A stretch of 64,000 nt of DNA from Verrucomicrobiota bacterium (GCA_023428905.1 JAEYWP010000007.1:310001-374000); one strand, 5' to 3'. Shown: positions 1 to 10,880, counted from the first letter of the stretch. Numbers and translations: made by a program. The notes: a model not told the origin generated them from the sequence alone.

Positions 1-1
1 T

Positions 2-652
2 GGCTGCGGCATGGATGCCGCCACGCAGGGTCGGATCTTCGATCCCTTCTTCACCACCAAGCCGCCGGGTCAGGGGACCGGGCTCGGTCTGTCCGTGGTT
101 CATGGCATCATGCGCAGCCAGGGAGGTGCCGTTACTGTGGAAAGCACGGTGGGCAAGGGCTCGACCTTCGCCTTGTATTTCCCTCCGGCGCCAGAAATGG
201 CGGGCGAGGCGCCCGAGGCCACCGCGGTCGAGGAGACGGTGCGCGCCCACGGCGAGCACATCATGTTGCTCGATGACGACGCGCCCCTGCTGTACGTGCT
301 GTCCCGTTTCCTGGAGCGGCTGGGCTACCGGGTGACGGCGCATTCCAGTGCGACCGACGCACTGCAGGACCTCCGCGCCCGTCCGGACGCGTTTCATCTG
401 GTCGTGACGGACTTCAATATGCCGGGAATGAGCGGCCTGGATGTGGGCCGCGAGGTGCGTCGGATCGCGCCGCAGATTCCCGTGGTGCTGGCCTCCGGAC
501 ATCTCCGTCCGTCCGAAGTCGAGGCGGCGCGCCAGTCGGGCATCAGTGAGATCATCCTCAAGCCCGACTCGGTCGACGTCCTTGCCCGGACCCTCCGCCG
601 TATCCTATCCGCCGCGACTGCGCCCACGCCCACGCCGGGGGAGCAGATTTAA
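2..652 (+). CDS. Hybrid sensor histidine kinase, C-terminal part (ATPase end plus receiver domain)
   Basis: The gene enters from outside the window; the reading frame is open from base 2 with GCGMD. What remains is the end of a histidine-kinase ATPase domain (RIFDPFFTTK, the F box, then GQGTGLGLSVVHGIM, the G2 box), a linker, and a CheY-like receiver domain. The receiver has the acidic pair in LLDDDAP, the phospho-acceptor Asp in VVTDFNMPG, the Ser in LASGH and the Lys in ILKPDS. In the family such proteins phosphorylate their own receiver or a partner regulator. The sensor part and signal lie upstream and cannot be seen. It ends 19 bases before the convergent symporter-partner gene. Confidence 0.93.
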   Translation, partial: GCGMDAATQGRIFDPFFTTKPPGQGTGLGLSVVHGIMRSQGGAVTVESTVGKGSTFALYFPPAPEMAGEAPEATAVEETVRAHGEHIMLLDDDAPLLYVLSRFLERLGYRVTAHSSATDALQDLRARPDAFHLVVTDFNMPGMSGLDVGREVRRIAPQIPVVLASGHLRPSEVEAARQSGISEIILKPDSVDVLARTLRRILSAATAPTPTPGEQI

Positions 653-671
653 ACCACGAACGGACGCGCGC

Positions 672-830
672 TCAGCGCTCGTCGGCCTTGTCTTCCTCGA
701 CGGGTTCGATGCGGGCGAGGGCCTGGCCTGGGTGCTCGGGTTCCCGGAGGATACGCCACAGGCACCAGCTGAACAGCGCGGTCACAAAGCCGACGGAAAG
801 GAAGAGGTTGATCCAGCCACCGGTCGTCAT
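672..830 (-). CDS. MetS-like small subunit of the NSS symporter
   Basis: A 52-residue protein reading MTTGGWINLFLSVGF and then a single hydrophobic helix (about residues 6-27, with VTALFSWCLW) followed by a charged cytoplasmic-looking tail ending EEDKADER. Its ATG begins one base after the TGA of the NSS symporter upstream, so the two must be co-transcribed and probably translationally coupled. Some bacterial NSS transporters, such as the MetPS methionine system of Corynebacterium, use a short one-helix subunit encoded directly after the transporter; position, length and topology all fit. Function as a subunit is inferred; the sequence itself has no diagnostic motif. Confidence 0.75.
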   Translation of the reverse strand: MTTGGWINLFLSVGFVTALFSWCLWRILREPEHPGQALARIEPVEEDKADER

Positions 831-831
831 G

Positions 832-2439
832 TCAGCGTTCCTCCTCGATCAGGGGTTTCGATTCCCAGCGCTTGCCGGCGATCTGGACCAGCACGCAGGT
901 AAATATGGCCATCACCACCACCAGGGCGACACCCAGGCGGGCGACGCGGTCGGGGTTTGGCCCCACCAGGTCCCGCACATAGCTGGTCGGCTCAAAGGCC
1001 GCCGCCGCTCCCCACTGGAAGTTCCAGCCAAAGACATTCTTGAGGAGGAACAGGACGAAGATGGTGATGAGGAAACCCGGCGTGACGTAGCGGATGATCG
1101 GCTTGAAAAAGCGTGGCACGCGCAAGTCCGCTCCGTGGTGCATTTCCTCCCAGCCGCGTTTCAGGCCGATCTTCCAGCCGAAGATCACGATCAGGATCGT
1201 GGCCTGGATGAAGATCAGCAGGGTGCCTACCCAGAAATCGATCGTGTCGAGCGCCTTCAGGTCCTTTGAGAAATACCAGACGAAGAGGGTGCCGAAGGAG
1301 GTGATCAGCCCGAGGAGCGCCACCGACGCCTTGCGGTTGAGGCCCAGGCCTTCTTCGAGGAAGGCAATGCCCGGCTGCAGCATGGAGAGCGAACTGGTGA
1401 TGGCGGCGAGGAAGAGCAGGACAAAAAAGATCGTGGCAAAAAGCTGGCCGGCGGGCATGCGCGCGAACACTTCCGGCAGGACGTTGAAGCCGAGGGAGAA
1501 CGTGCCCTGCCCAATCACGCCTGCCGCGCCGAGGAAGATAAAGGCCGCGGGCACGGTGATCAGTCCCCCCAGGGCCACCTCGCAGAACTCGTTCGCGGCG
1601 GAGGCGGTCAGGCCGCTCAACACCACATCATCCTTTTTCCGCAGGTAGCTCGAGTAGGTGATGATCACCCCAAAACCGACGGAGAGGGAGAAAAAGATCT
1701 GGCCGGCGGCCGCCAGCCATAGCTGCGGATTCTTCAGGCCGGCGGCGATGTCGCCCGGGTTCCACATGAAACCCAGGCCATTGAGCAAGCTCTGCTCGGG
1801 CCGGCTCGGGTCGGGCGTGCCCAGGGTGAGAACCCGCGCGAGGATGATGAAGGCAATCACGATCAACGCCGGCATCGCGTATTTGCAGACCGTCTCGATG
1901 CCCTTGGAGATACCCCGGTAGATGAAGTAGAAATTCAGCGCGTACACGATCACCACGAAGATCCCCACATCGTGCAGGCCGAAATGGAGGGAAACACCGT
2001 CCGCCTGGGCTCCGGTGTAGCGGGCGAAAAACGCGCGAAAGTCAGTGCCTGGTTCGCTGAGGACACCGGCGGCGGCGTTGACCGCGTATCCCAGGCACCA
2101 CGCCTCCACGTAGACGTAATACATGTAGATCATCACCGGGACGATGAAGCCGATGACGCCGAGGTACTTTGCGTGCGGTTTCTTCAGCAGGGCGTGGAAG
2201 ATGCCCGGGGTAGAGTGAAAGCCATAACGGCCCCCATAACGGCCCAGCGCCCACTCGCTCCAGCAGATCGGAATGCCGATGATCAGCAGTGAAATGAAGT
2301 AGGCCACCATGAAGGCCCCGCCGCCGTACTGCGCGGCGAGCCCCGGGAATCGGAGAAAATTGCCGAGGCCAACGGCGCTCCCTGCCACGGCGAGAATGAC
2401 GCCAAATTTGGAAGACCATGCTTCTTTCGGAGCAGCCAT
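832..2439 (-). CDS. Sodium-dependent transporter of the NSS/SNF family
   Basis: A 535-residue inner-membrane protein with about 12 hydrophobic segments. The N-terminus carries the NSS signature of TM1, VGLGNFLRFPGLAAQYGGGA, with the unwound sodium and substrate site. Families of this type take up amino acids with sodium. The long GLGFMWNPGDIAAGLKNPQLW loop and ITYSSYLRKKDD in TM7 are typical of bacterial members. Length matches the family (about 450-550). It is divergent from the LptF/G-like permease (86 bases apart) and is followed at one base by the small MetS-like gene. The substrate cannot be read from the sequence. Confidence 0.92.
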   Translation of the reverse strand: MAAPKEAWSSKFGVILAVAGSAVGLGNFLRFPGLAAQYGGGAFMVAYFISLLIIGIPICWSEWALGRYGGRYGFHSTPGIFHALLKKPHAKYLGVIGFIVPVMIYMYYVYVEAWCLGYAVNAAAGVLSEPGTDFRAFFARYTGAQADGVSLHFGLHDVGIFVVIVYALNFYFIYRGISKGIETVCKYAMPALIVIAFIILARVLTLGTPDPSRPEQSLLNGLGFMWNPGDIAAGLKNPQLWLAAAGQIFFSLSVGFGVIITYSSYLRKKDDVVLSGLTASAANEFCEVALGGLITVPAAFIFLGAAGVIGQGTFSLGFNVLPEVFARMPAGQLFATIFFVLLFLAAITSSLSMLQPGIAFLEEGLGLNRKASVALLGLITSFGTLFVWYFSKDLKALDTIDFWVGTLLIFIQATILIVIFGWKIGLKRGWEEMHHGADLRVPRFFKPIIRYVTPGFLITIFVLFLLKNVFGWNFQWGAAAAFEPTSYVRDLVGPNPDRVARLGVALVVVMAIFTCVLVQIAGKRWESKPLIEEER

Positions 2440-2525
2440 GGGTCGGAGGTAGCAGCCGAAAGGCCAACTGCAATTGCGATTTTCCGCGTGAACCGCCGCG
2501 TGAAGCCAACCAACATCCCACCACT

Positions 2526-3638
2526 GTGACCCTTCTCGATCGCCACATTCTTCGCGAATGGCTGAGGAACCTCTTCCTCGCCCTCGGCGCCACGTTGGGT
2601 CTGATCATCATCCAGACGCTCTACGACGACCTGCGCGACCTGCTCGACCGCGGTGCGTCGTTCACTGACACGGTGATGTACCTTGCGATCAAGACCCCGA
2701 GCTTTTTCACCGTCATCCTGCCGGTGGTGCTGCTGGTCTCGCTCCTGTACTCGCTCGGACAACTGCACCGCAACAACGAGATCGTGGCGATGCGGGCGGC
2801 GGGCATGGGTCTTTTCCGCATCACCCGCTCGATCTGGATTTCCGGCGTGGTCCTTTGCGCCGCGATGTGGTGGCTCAATGCCAGCATCGTCCCCTGGTCA
2901 GTGGAGGCGGCCCGCGGGCTCACCGACCAGCTCGAGTTTGAGTTTCAGGCCCAGAATGTGGCCCACAGCAACATCGGTATCACCCGCGCTGTGACCTTCG
3001 ACAACCAGCGCCAGGGGCGCGTCTGGCTGATCAATCGTTACAGCCGCTTCACCGAGCGCGCCTACGGAGTCAGCATCTCCGAACTTGATGCGGAACGGAA
3101 AGAGAAGACCCGCCTGATGGCGCGGGAGGCGACCTTCGATACGGACCGGCAATGCTGGGTGTTCTGGGATGGCCGGGAGACCTGGCTGGATCCGGAGACC
3201 GGCGATGTCACGCGCACCGTCGCCTTCACCGAGAAAGTGAAACCACACTACACCGAAGATCCCAGCCTGATGCTGATCTTTGACTTGAAGCCCTCGCGGC
3301 TCTCGTTCTTCGAACTCCAGAAGATCATCGACTACTTTCGGGTGGAGGAGAACCCGAAGATCACGCGGTATGCAGTCCGGTATTACGGACTGCTCGCCGA
3401 CACCCTCGCGCCGCTGATCATCATCGCCATCGCGATTCCCTTCGCCGTCACCGGCGTACGGGTGAACCCCGCCGTCGGTGTCTCGAAATCCATCGGCCTC
3501 TTCCTGCTCTATTTTGTGGTCTTGCGCGTCGCGACGGTCCTGGGAACGCGCGGCGTGATGGACCCCATGGCCGCAGCCTGGCTGCCCAACCTCGCGATGA
3601 TGGCGGTGGGCAGTTACGTGTTTGTCGCCCGAAGATAA
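2526..3638 (+). CDS. LptF/LptG-family permease of the lipopolysaccharide export ABC transporter
   Basis: A 370-residue YjgP/YjgQ protein starting LLDRHILREWLRNLFLALG. It has two N-terminal membrane helices, a large periplasmic domain (about residues 100-270, with VTFDNQRQGRVWLINRYS) and C-terminal helices (LLADTLAPLIIIAIAIPF and following). With LptB and its partner permease this family extracts LPS from the inner membrane and passes it to LptC/LptA. I chose GTG at 2526: the open frame extends to an ATG at 2418, but that ATG lies inside the divergent symporter gene and the extra residues do not look like the family. No clear Shine-Dalgarno is seen. LptF and LptG cannot be told apart here. Confidence 0.88.
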   Translation: MTLLDRHILREWLRNLFLALGATLGLIIIQTLYDDLRDLLDRGASFTDTVMYLAIKTPSFFTVILPVVLLVSLLYSLGQLHRNNEIVAMRAAGMGLFRITRSIWISGVVLCAAMWWLNASIVPWSVEAARGLTDQLEFEFQAQNVAHSNIGITRAVTFDNQRQGRVWLINRYSRFTERAYGVSISELDAERKEKTRLMAREATFDTDRQCWVFWDGRETWLDPETGDVTRTVAFTEKVKPHYTEDPSLMLIFDLKPSRLSFFELQKIIDYFRVEENPKITRYAVRYYGLLADTLAPLIIIAIAIPFAVTGVRVNPAVGVSKSIGLFLLYFVVLRVATVLGTRGVMDPMAAAWLPNLAMMAVGSYVFVARR

Positions 3639-3657
3639 CGGGCGGGATCATCTGATC

Positions 3658-3726
3658 CTTGATCTATGATTTATGATTTGGAGGCCGGAGCCGGCCGTAT
3701 CCAAATCATAAATCCAGAATCATGAG
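3658..3726. repeat. AT-rich palindromic repeat, copy 1 (GC-rich central stem)
   Basis: Lies between two convergent genes. The left arm 3658-3681 and the right arm 3701-3726 are inverted copies sharing GATTTATGATTTGG. A second, GC-rich hairpin, GGCCGG-AG-CCGGCC (3683-3696), sits in the middle. The arms are strikingly AT-rich for this genome. A related element is at 5659-5800. It may act as a bidirectional terminator for the flanking genes or be a dispersed palindromic repeat. Confidence 0.8.
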
Positions 3727-3731
3727 TCTCG

Positions 3732-4514
3732 TCAGCGCCTGCTGTTCAGGGCTTCGACCGAGCGCACCAGTACGGTATAGGCGTTGAGGGCGCCGTCGGG
3801 GGAAACGAAAAACACGTCGCGATAGCCGCGGGCGGGGACGTCCAGCTGGTAGAAAAAGGGACTGTTGGCGTGGGAACCCTGCATGCGGAACTCGCAGGCA
3901 ATCTCCGCCGGCAGGTCGTAGGCGCCGATATTATGAACCCGGGTCCAGATGCGTACCCGGCCGTCATTGAGCGGATGGGCTTCGACCTTGGCCAGGCGAA
4001 CGTCGGACGTGTAGGCCTTGGAGAGGGAGGTGCTGATCGGCACCAGCACGAGGCCGGTCCAGTCCTTCTCGAAAAGGGCGGTGGTGTTGCCATCTGCAGT
4101 CAGGCCGCGCGCCGGAGGCTGGCCAGTCGACTCACTCGGATCCACGCGGGGTGCGGGCGCACCGGGCTCGAGGGACGAGAGGGCGCCGGGGAAACCCGTG
4201 GTGTCGGTGACCTCATGGGGAAGGGTCCCGCTGTCGGCGCTTGTCAACCGCTCCACCAAGGCGGCGGCCTCGGCGGACAGCTTGGGTGCGGCAAAGGTCG
4301 TCTCTACTGGGGGTAGTGCCGGCATCTCCGGCGCCTTGAGAACCGGGGCACTGGTGGCAGCAGCGGAGCGCGCCGGAGCGGCAGGGGCCGTCTTGGTGCC
4401 GGTAGCGGTCGCGGCGGTTTTGGGTGCAGTCCCCGTGGGAGTGGAGACAGTTTCACAGCCACCTGCCAAAAGGGCGGCGGAGAGGAGGGCGGCTGCAGTG
4501 TAAGAGGATCTCAT
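3732..4514 (-). CDS. Putative lipoprotein with YcfL-like C-terminal domain
   Basis: A 260-residue protein with a lipoprotein signal peptide (ALLSAALLAGGC, lipobox LAGGC, Cys at about residue 20). A low-complexity Ala/Thr/Pro linker of about 60 residues follows, then a C-terminal globular domain of about 100 residues with RVRIWTRVHNIGAYDLPAEI and a beta-rich pattern ending YTVLVRSVEALNSRR. The C-terminal domain resembles the DUF1425/YcfL type of periplasmic lipoprotein domain, but that is a loose match by eye. The Asp-free +2 position after Cys (Glu) does not indicate inner-membrane retention, so an outer-membrane lipoprotein is possible. No function is proposed. Confidence 0.8.
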   Translation of the reverse strand: MRSSYTAAALLSAALLAGGCETVSTPTGTAPKTAATATGTKTAPAAPARSAAATSAPVLKAPEMPALPPVETTFAAPKLSAEAAALVERLTSADSGTLPHEVTDTTGFPGALSSLEPGAPAPRVDPSESTGQPPARGLTADGNTTALFEKDWTGLVLVPISTSLSKAYTSDVRLAKVEAHPLNDGRVRIWTRVHNIGAYDLPAEIACEFRMQGSHANSPFFYQLDVPARGYRDVFFVSPDGALNAYTVLVRSVEALNSRR

Positions 4515-4779
4515 GAGGGGACAGGGGAGCGTGGGACGAGTGCCTACCGCATAAGCGGCACCCCTGAGAATGACTTAAGCCCTCCTTCGAAGAGAAGTTC
4601 GGATTGGGTCAGAAATCCGTTAATATCCGCAGCTTAGGACGATTGTGACCCGGGCCGAATCCCGGTCCGGATCCCCAGACGCGGGGGAGGGAGTGAGCCC
4701 AAAGGGACGGGCGCGGAGGACTGCGTCCGCGGTGTATTCGAGAACCGTGCGTCAGACCTGACGGCGGGGGGGCGAGGCC

Positions 4780-5235
4780 TCACCCGCCGCCGAGCATGTC
4801 GCCAATGCGTTTCCAAACGCCGCTGCTGGGCCAGAGGATGATCACCCAAATGGCGATGCAGTTGAGATAACTCAGGAAGACGGCGGCGCTGGCCATATCT
4901 TTGATCCGTTTGGCGAGCGGATGGCGCTCGGGCCGCAAATAGTCGATCACCCACTCGATCGCGGAGTTCAGGAGCTCCACGATGATGATGAGGAAGAGGG
5001 AGGAGACCATCAGCGCGGTCGACACCGCATTGACCGGCAGGATGATGGCGAAGGGGACCAGGAGGATCGCGAACAGGAGGTCTTCGCGGAAAGAGGGCTC
5101 GTGTTTGAGCGCGGCGAAGAACCCCTCGATGGAGTAGCGGACCGAATCGATGAAGTTACGAAAGCTCCGCCGTTTTGTTTCCTCGCGGAGATCGGGTGGA
5201 GGCGGCGGCAGGGCGGACATCGACGGTGGCATCAT
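4780..5235 (-). CDS. dgkA: Diacylglycerol kinase (prokaryotic DgkA type)
   Basis: About 151 residues. The DgkA core is clear: SVRYSIEGFFAALKHEPSFR, then membrane helices and the catalytic signature VELLNSAIEWVIDYL, with the conserved Glu and Asn. It phosphorylates diacylglycerol (or undecaprenol in many bacteria) at the inner membrane. The final helix, IAIWVIILWP, completes the three-helix topology. The frame is open upstream to 5346; I use the ATG pair at 5235/5232 because the residues before it are low complexity. The Met at 5220 is also possible. The N-terminus is about 30 residues longer than the usual protein and Pro-rich. Confidence 0.9.
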   Translation of the reverse strand: MMPPSMSALPPPPPDLREETKRRSFRNFIDSVRYSIEGFFAALKHEPSFREDLLFAILLVPFAIILPVNAVSTALMVSSLFLIIIVELLNSAIEWVIDYLRPERHPLAKRIKDMASAAVFLSYLNCIAIWVIILWPSSGVWKRIGDMLGGG

Positions 5236-5402
5236 GGACAGAGACTGATCCGCGCAGCAAGCGTGCGTTCCCCCGTGGCCTATCCCCCGCCCGTACTCCC
5301 CGCGACCTCTTGCTCCTGTTTCGTCGCGGCCGGATGCCGTCCACAACCCCGCCTACGCGTGAAGGCTCACTGGCCTCCTTTCCACCGTTCCCCGCGCCCG
5401 CC

Positions 5403-5648
5403 TCATTCGCCCTTCTGACGTCGTTCGTCGTCCTTTCGGCTCTCTTCGTCGCAGCCCGGCGGCAGGTGCAAGGCGGCGAAATCCGTATAATCGTTGTGGA
5501 TACCCGGGTAGGGTCGGTCCTGCTTGTAGATCTGCAGGATGCGCGCGTGTTCGTAGTCCGTCGTGGGAAAGATGCGCGGTGGCTCTCCCGGGAGAAAGAG
5601 TGCAGTGTAGGCGCGCTGGCGGTCGACGAGTCGGCGGATGACCAACAT
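5403..5648 (-). CDS. Small hypothetical protein
   Basis: An 81-residue protein, MLVIRRLVDRQRAYTALF onwards, with a basic start, aromatic middle (TDYEHARILQIYKQDRPYPG) and charged C-terminus (SRKDDERRQKGE). The codon usage looks coding, and the frame extends upstream only through the palindromic repeat, so the ATG at 5648 after a run of C bases is the likely start. There is no Shine-Dalgarno, which lowers confidence. No family is recognised. It reads in the same direction as its neighbours. Confidence 0.5.
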   Translation of the reverse strand: MLVIRRLVDRQRAYTALFLPGEPPRIFPTTDYEHARILQIYKQDRPYPGIHNDYTDFAALHLPPGCDEESRKDDERRQKGE

Positions 5649-5658
5649 GGGGGGGGGA

Positions 5659-5800
5659 TTATGATTTGTGATTTTTGATTTATGATTGTTCGAGCGGACC
5701 AAACCGCTGCCCGAGTGAGCGCAGGGGCGCCTGGAAAACGCAGCGCCCGCCCCGGCGCCGCGGCTCGTCCAAATCAAGAATCAAAATCAAGAATCATAAC
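5659..5800. repeat. AT-rich palindromic repeat, copy 2 (long inverted arms)
   Basis: Two arms of roughly 38 bases, 5659-5695 and 5762-5800, are inverted copies of each other. Each is built of tandem TGATT-type units (for example ATTTTTGATTTATGATTG), and they enclose a GC-rich spacer of about 70 bases. It belongs to the same family as the element at 3658-3726. It lies between two genes read in the same direction, immediately behind the 2OG oxygenase, so it could end that transcript. Confidence 0.78.
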
Positions 5801-5807
5801 GACATCG

Positions 5808-6425
5808 CTAGCTCCAATTGTAGTTGAAGCTGATGCTGATGCGCTCCTCGGCGGAGCGGTTGGCGGGGACTTCGTGGCGCAGCCAGCTTTCGAAGAGGAT
5901 CACGTTGCCCGCCTCCGCTGGATACGTGGTGTACCAGCGATTTTCCGGGCGTGCGTCGGGCAGCTTGGGCGGCGCGGCCATAAAACCGGCCAGTCGCGGA
6001 TCCTCGAATTTCAGCCCGGGGCATCCCTTCGGCGTGCGCACGTAATACGTGCCGCTGATGAAGGAGAGGGGGTGGAGGTGCAGCGAATGGGTGACCTGCT
6101 CGGGCATGATATTGACCCAGCAATCGGTCATGCGGATCTCCCGCCCGCGCAGGTCCATCTCGAGGCTGCGGGCGAAGGCGCGCACGTGCCGGGTGAGCTT
6201 TTTCTCCAGAGCGGCGAAGGAGGAGGAGAAGTGCTGCAGTTGTGACATCGAGCCGTAGCTGGTGTAGCCGCCGGGGTAGTTTTTTTCGCACCAGGCCCGG
6301 CCGGCCTCATCGTAGTCGCGCAGCTGATGGCACTCCACGGTGAGTTCGTCGTTCAATCGCGCGAGCCCGCGCGGTTGCAGCGGCTCGCAGTAAATGAAGG
6401 TCGGAAACCAGGCTTGGATCGGCAT
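5808..6425 (-). CDS. Putative 2OG-Fe(II) oxygenase (TIGR02466-like)
   Basis: A 205-residue protein, MPIQAWFPTFIYCEPL onwards. Family members are predicted non-haem iron, 2-oxoglutarate-dependent oxygenases of unknown substrate. It has the double-stranded beta-helix pattern: THSLHLHPLSFISGTYYV (metal His residues), a long loop with PENRWYTTYPAEAGNVILF, then LRHEVPANRSAEERISISFN, giving the distal His and the Arg that binds 2-oxoglutarate. The frame is open to 6614, but the ATG at 6425 starts the conserved part. It follows thpR by 41 bases and may share its transcript. Confidence 0.85.
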   Translation of the reverse strand: MPIQAWFPTFIYCEPLQPRGLARLNDELTVECHQLRDYDEAGRAWCEKNYPGGYTSYGSMSQLQHFSSSFAALEKKLTRHVRAFARSLEMDLRGREIRMTDCWVNIMPEQVTHSLHLHPLSFISGTYYVRTPKGCPGLKFEDPRLAGFMAAPPKLPDARPENRWYTTYPAEAGNVILFESWLRHEVPANRSAEERISISFNYNWS

Positions 6426-6466
6426 GGGCAACGCATAACGGAGCCTCCAGCTCCGAGAAGCACAAA

Positions 6467-7045
6467 TCAGCGGACGCGTGCGCCCGCGGGTTCGAGGGGA
6501 AACGCGGCGTGGACGCGGTGCACGGGGCCGCCCGGGTGAAGGTCGCTCGCCGTCAGGTGAAACGCCGTCACACGGAAGGGCGGCCCGGCAAAGGAGCGGT
6601 GAGCCTTCAGCCACGTGTCCAGCGAACCCGGGCGCGCGGTCAGGACCCGGCCAACGGTGATGTGCGGTTCGAAGGAGCGAAGCTCACCCTGCCACCCGGC
6701 CGACAGCAGCGCGTCGTCAACCTTTTGCCGAAGCTGGAAAAGACGGGTGTGGGCCTGCCCCAACCCCACCCAAAGGATCTTTTTCGGCCCCCGCGGCGGG
6801 AAGACGCCGACGCCGTCCAGGGGCAGCAGGAAAGGCTCAACCCGAACTTGGGCCAGTGCCGCGATCATTCGCTCCGCCTGCTCGTCGAGGGTGTCGCCCA
6901 GAAAGCGCAGCGTGAGGTGGAGTTGGGAGGGGCGGGTCCACCGCACGCCTTCGATGGGATCCATCAGCGCGGCGAGCGCATCCTGACAGGGCTCGGGAAG
7001 CGCGAGGCTGACAAACAGGCGGTGGGAATAGGAGGCAAAAGGCAT
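6467..7045 (-). CDS. thpR: RNA 2',3'-cyclic phosphodiesterase (2'-5' RNA ligase family)
   Basis: A 192-residue 2H phosphoesterase. Both catalytic HxT motifs are present: HLTLRFLG (about residue 43) and HITVGRV (about residue 128). In the family these hydrolyse 2',3'-cyclic phosphate ends of RNA, and can reversibly ligate tRNA half molecules with 2'-5' linkage. The start at 7045 (MPFASYSHRLFVSLALP) gives normal family length; the longer open frame to 7468 runs into the divergent helicase. Divergent from the DEAD-box helicase gene with 127 bases between the starts. Confidence 0.93.
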   Translation of the reverse strand: MPFASYSHRLFVSLALPEPCQDALAALMDPIEGVRWTRPSQLHLTLRFLGDTLDEQAERMIAALAQVRVEPFLLPLDGVGVFPPRGPKKILWVGLGQAHTRLFQLRQKVDDALLSAGWQGELRSFEPHITVGRVLTARPGSLDTWLKAHRSFAGPPFRVTAFHLTASDLHPGGPVHRVHAAFPLEPAGARVR

Positions 7046-7172
7046 GGCGGGCGCGGCGCGAGAGCGCTCCCTAGCTAAACGAAGGGTGGCGGGTGCGCAA
7101 ACCGCCGCGTGCCGCGGCCAGGCCCCGCGAAAAAGGGTGTGCAACCGGGCAAGTCTCTGCAGGGTAGGGCGC

Positions 7173-8933
<1,761 letters not shown>

Positions 8934-10007
8934 AACCAGCGGTTGTGTCCCCGTGCCACGCCTCGCGCCACCGGCGCAGGCCGGCCAGGACCTGGCCGGA
9001 ATGGCGTCCAAGCCCCACCCGGCCTGAGATGAACCAGGGGCCCAGGCGCAGCCAGTCGCTGCCAAACACCGCCCGCGGCACCAGCGCCCGCCACCACTGG
9101 TGCCACCGCCGGTGGTGCGGCGTTTCGAAGGCGAAGCTCGGATCCGCACGCCGGATACGCCGGCGCGCCTCGCGCAGGGCGCGCCAGTAGGCGCCGTAGA
9201 TGCGCTGGCGGAGCCTCCACGGCATCACCCCGTACTCAAGTTGTCCCGACTGGAACCACCAGTCGCCCACCAGCGGGCGGAAGCGCGCGAAATGGAAAAG
9301 TTCGAGTGGAGCGTGGTCGACCCAGACCGAGCCGTCCGCCCGCACGGAGCAGACGTGCGCCCGCCAGTTCCAGGGCGCGAGGTTGATCCCTGGCCGGCCA
9401 ATCACCCGCACCCGTTCGCCCCAGCGCGCGGGCCAGGCGTCCAGATAACGCTGGTCGGCGTACCTGCCGTCTTCGACGCGGTCGTGGCACCAGGCGATGC
9501 AACGCTCCCGCCAGTCGTCCAGGCAGGCGCGGCCAATCTCGTCGTTGCGAAAACTGAGAATGCCCACGTTGAAGCGCCCATAGCGGGCATGGTGGGCGAG
9601 GTAGGGTGGATGGCGGTGTTCGGTCAGGAGCACGCTTGCCTCCTCGAGGGCCGCCAGGAACGTGGCTGGCGATGCAAACCAGTAGGTGTCCGCATCGAGG
9701 TATGTCACCGCCGGCACGTCCGGGTGCTGGCGCAGCAGGTAACGCGGCCAGCAGGGGGAAAGGGTGAAGATGTACTCCACCGCGGTCCTCCCCGGGCGCG
9801 ACTGGGCGAGTTCCGGGTCCGCCGACTCCAGGGTTCGGAGTGAGACCGTTCGGATTGCGGGGTGGGCCAGGCGCGCAAGCACTGCCTCGGTCGCGTCATC
9901 CAGACAAAGCACCCATAAAACGGTCTCGGCGGCGTGCTGGCGCAGAGAATCGGCCAGGGCCACACCCTGGGCCAGGAAACCGCGATCGAAATAGGTGCAG
10001 AAATGTG

Positions 10008-10880
10008 TCACGGGACCGCGCGTCCTTCGGGCCTTTTCGCTTCAAACTGCCAAAGCACGTTTTGCACGGCCTCCCCGTCCAGTTCCCAGTGCTCGTCTCC
10101 GGGGGCGCGCCACCGGAGGTGGTAGGTCTCGCCGAGGAGTGCCAGCACGCGTTCGCGGGAAAGGAACCAGGCGGGATACGAGGCGGGATAGATCTCCGCG
10201 GGGACGTGCTGCACGGTGAGTCGGTGCCGCTGCCGGCTCCACAGTGGAGTGCGGTCGAGGAGAAAGTGGGGAAAACGCCAGCGATTGATCGAGGCGAGCA
10301 ACACTTCGGGCTGCTCCAGAAATTGGAGGACGCCGGAAACGAGCAGCACGTCAAAAGGTCCCGTCTCCAAGGCCTCCTCGATCGAGGTGTGGAAGGCCAG
10401 TTCTTCGTCGGCAAAGTCGGCGCGACCCACCCGCACGTGCGCCGGTTGCTCGACCACGTGCCACTGCAGGTCGATCTCCGGGCGCAAGAAAGGGCGGCAC
10501 CAGAAGTACGTTGAGCCCAGTGAGCCTCCAAAATCCAGGACTCGGAGACGACCCTTGCGCCCAAGCGCGGCGATGCGGAGCAGGGCCGCAAGCAGTGCCC
10601 AGGGCATTTCCTCCGAGTCCGAAACCATGGCATCGCGCTCCCAGCGAATTTCCCCCCGCTTGACCTTGAGCAGCGCGTGCCGGGTCTTTTCCAGAATGGC
10701 AGGGGCGTCGTATCCGGTGGAGACCGACCGCGCCGCGGCAAAATTCGGGTAGTCCCCCTCGAAGCGGATGTGGGTGTAATGCCCGCCCAGGGCGCGCACC
10801 AGTCCCGGGAGTTTGCGTTTCCCAAAATCCCATACAAGGGGCGGCGTCAGGCCGCGGACAAGGTGTGCGTAGGACGGCAT
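10008..10880 (-). CDS. Methyltransferase, TIGR04325 family
   Basis: A 290-residue protein. The Rossmann-type SAM-binding site is visible as LRVLDFGGSLGSTYFW, followed by the acidic strand and FDVLLVSGVLQFLEQPEVLL. The N-terminal region (GYDAPAILEKTRHALLKVKR) and the conserved end with YHLRWRAPGDEHWELDG match the pattern of this family, which is often encoded inside surface-polysaccharide gene sets. It is the first gene of a pair with the glycosyltransferase (four-base overlap). The methyl acceptor is unknown; a glycan or sugar intermediate is inferred from the neighbour. Confidence 0.85.
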   Translation of the reverse strand: MPSYAHLVRGLTPPLVWDFGKRKLPGLVRALGGHYTHIRFEGDYPNFAAARSVSTGYDAPAILEKTRHALLKVKRGEIRWERDAMVSDSEEMPWALLAALLRIAALGRKGRLRVLDFGGSLGSTYFWCRPFLRPEIDLQWHVVEQPAHVRVGRADFADEELAFHTSIEEALETGPFDVLLVSGVLQFLEQPEVLLASINRWRFPHFLLDRTPLWSRQRHRLTVQHVPAEIYPASYPAWFLSRERVLALLGETYHLRWRAPGDEHWELDGEAVQNVLWQFEAKRPEGRAVP

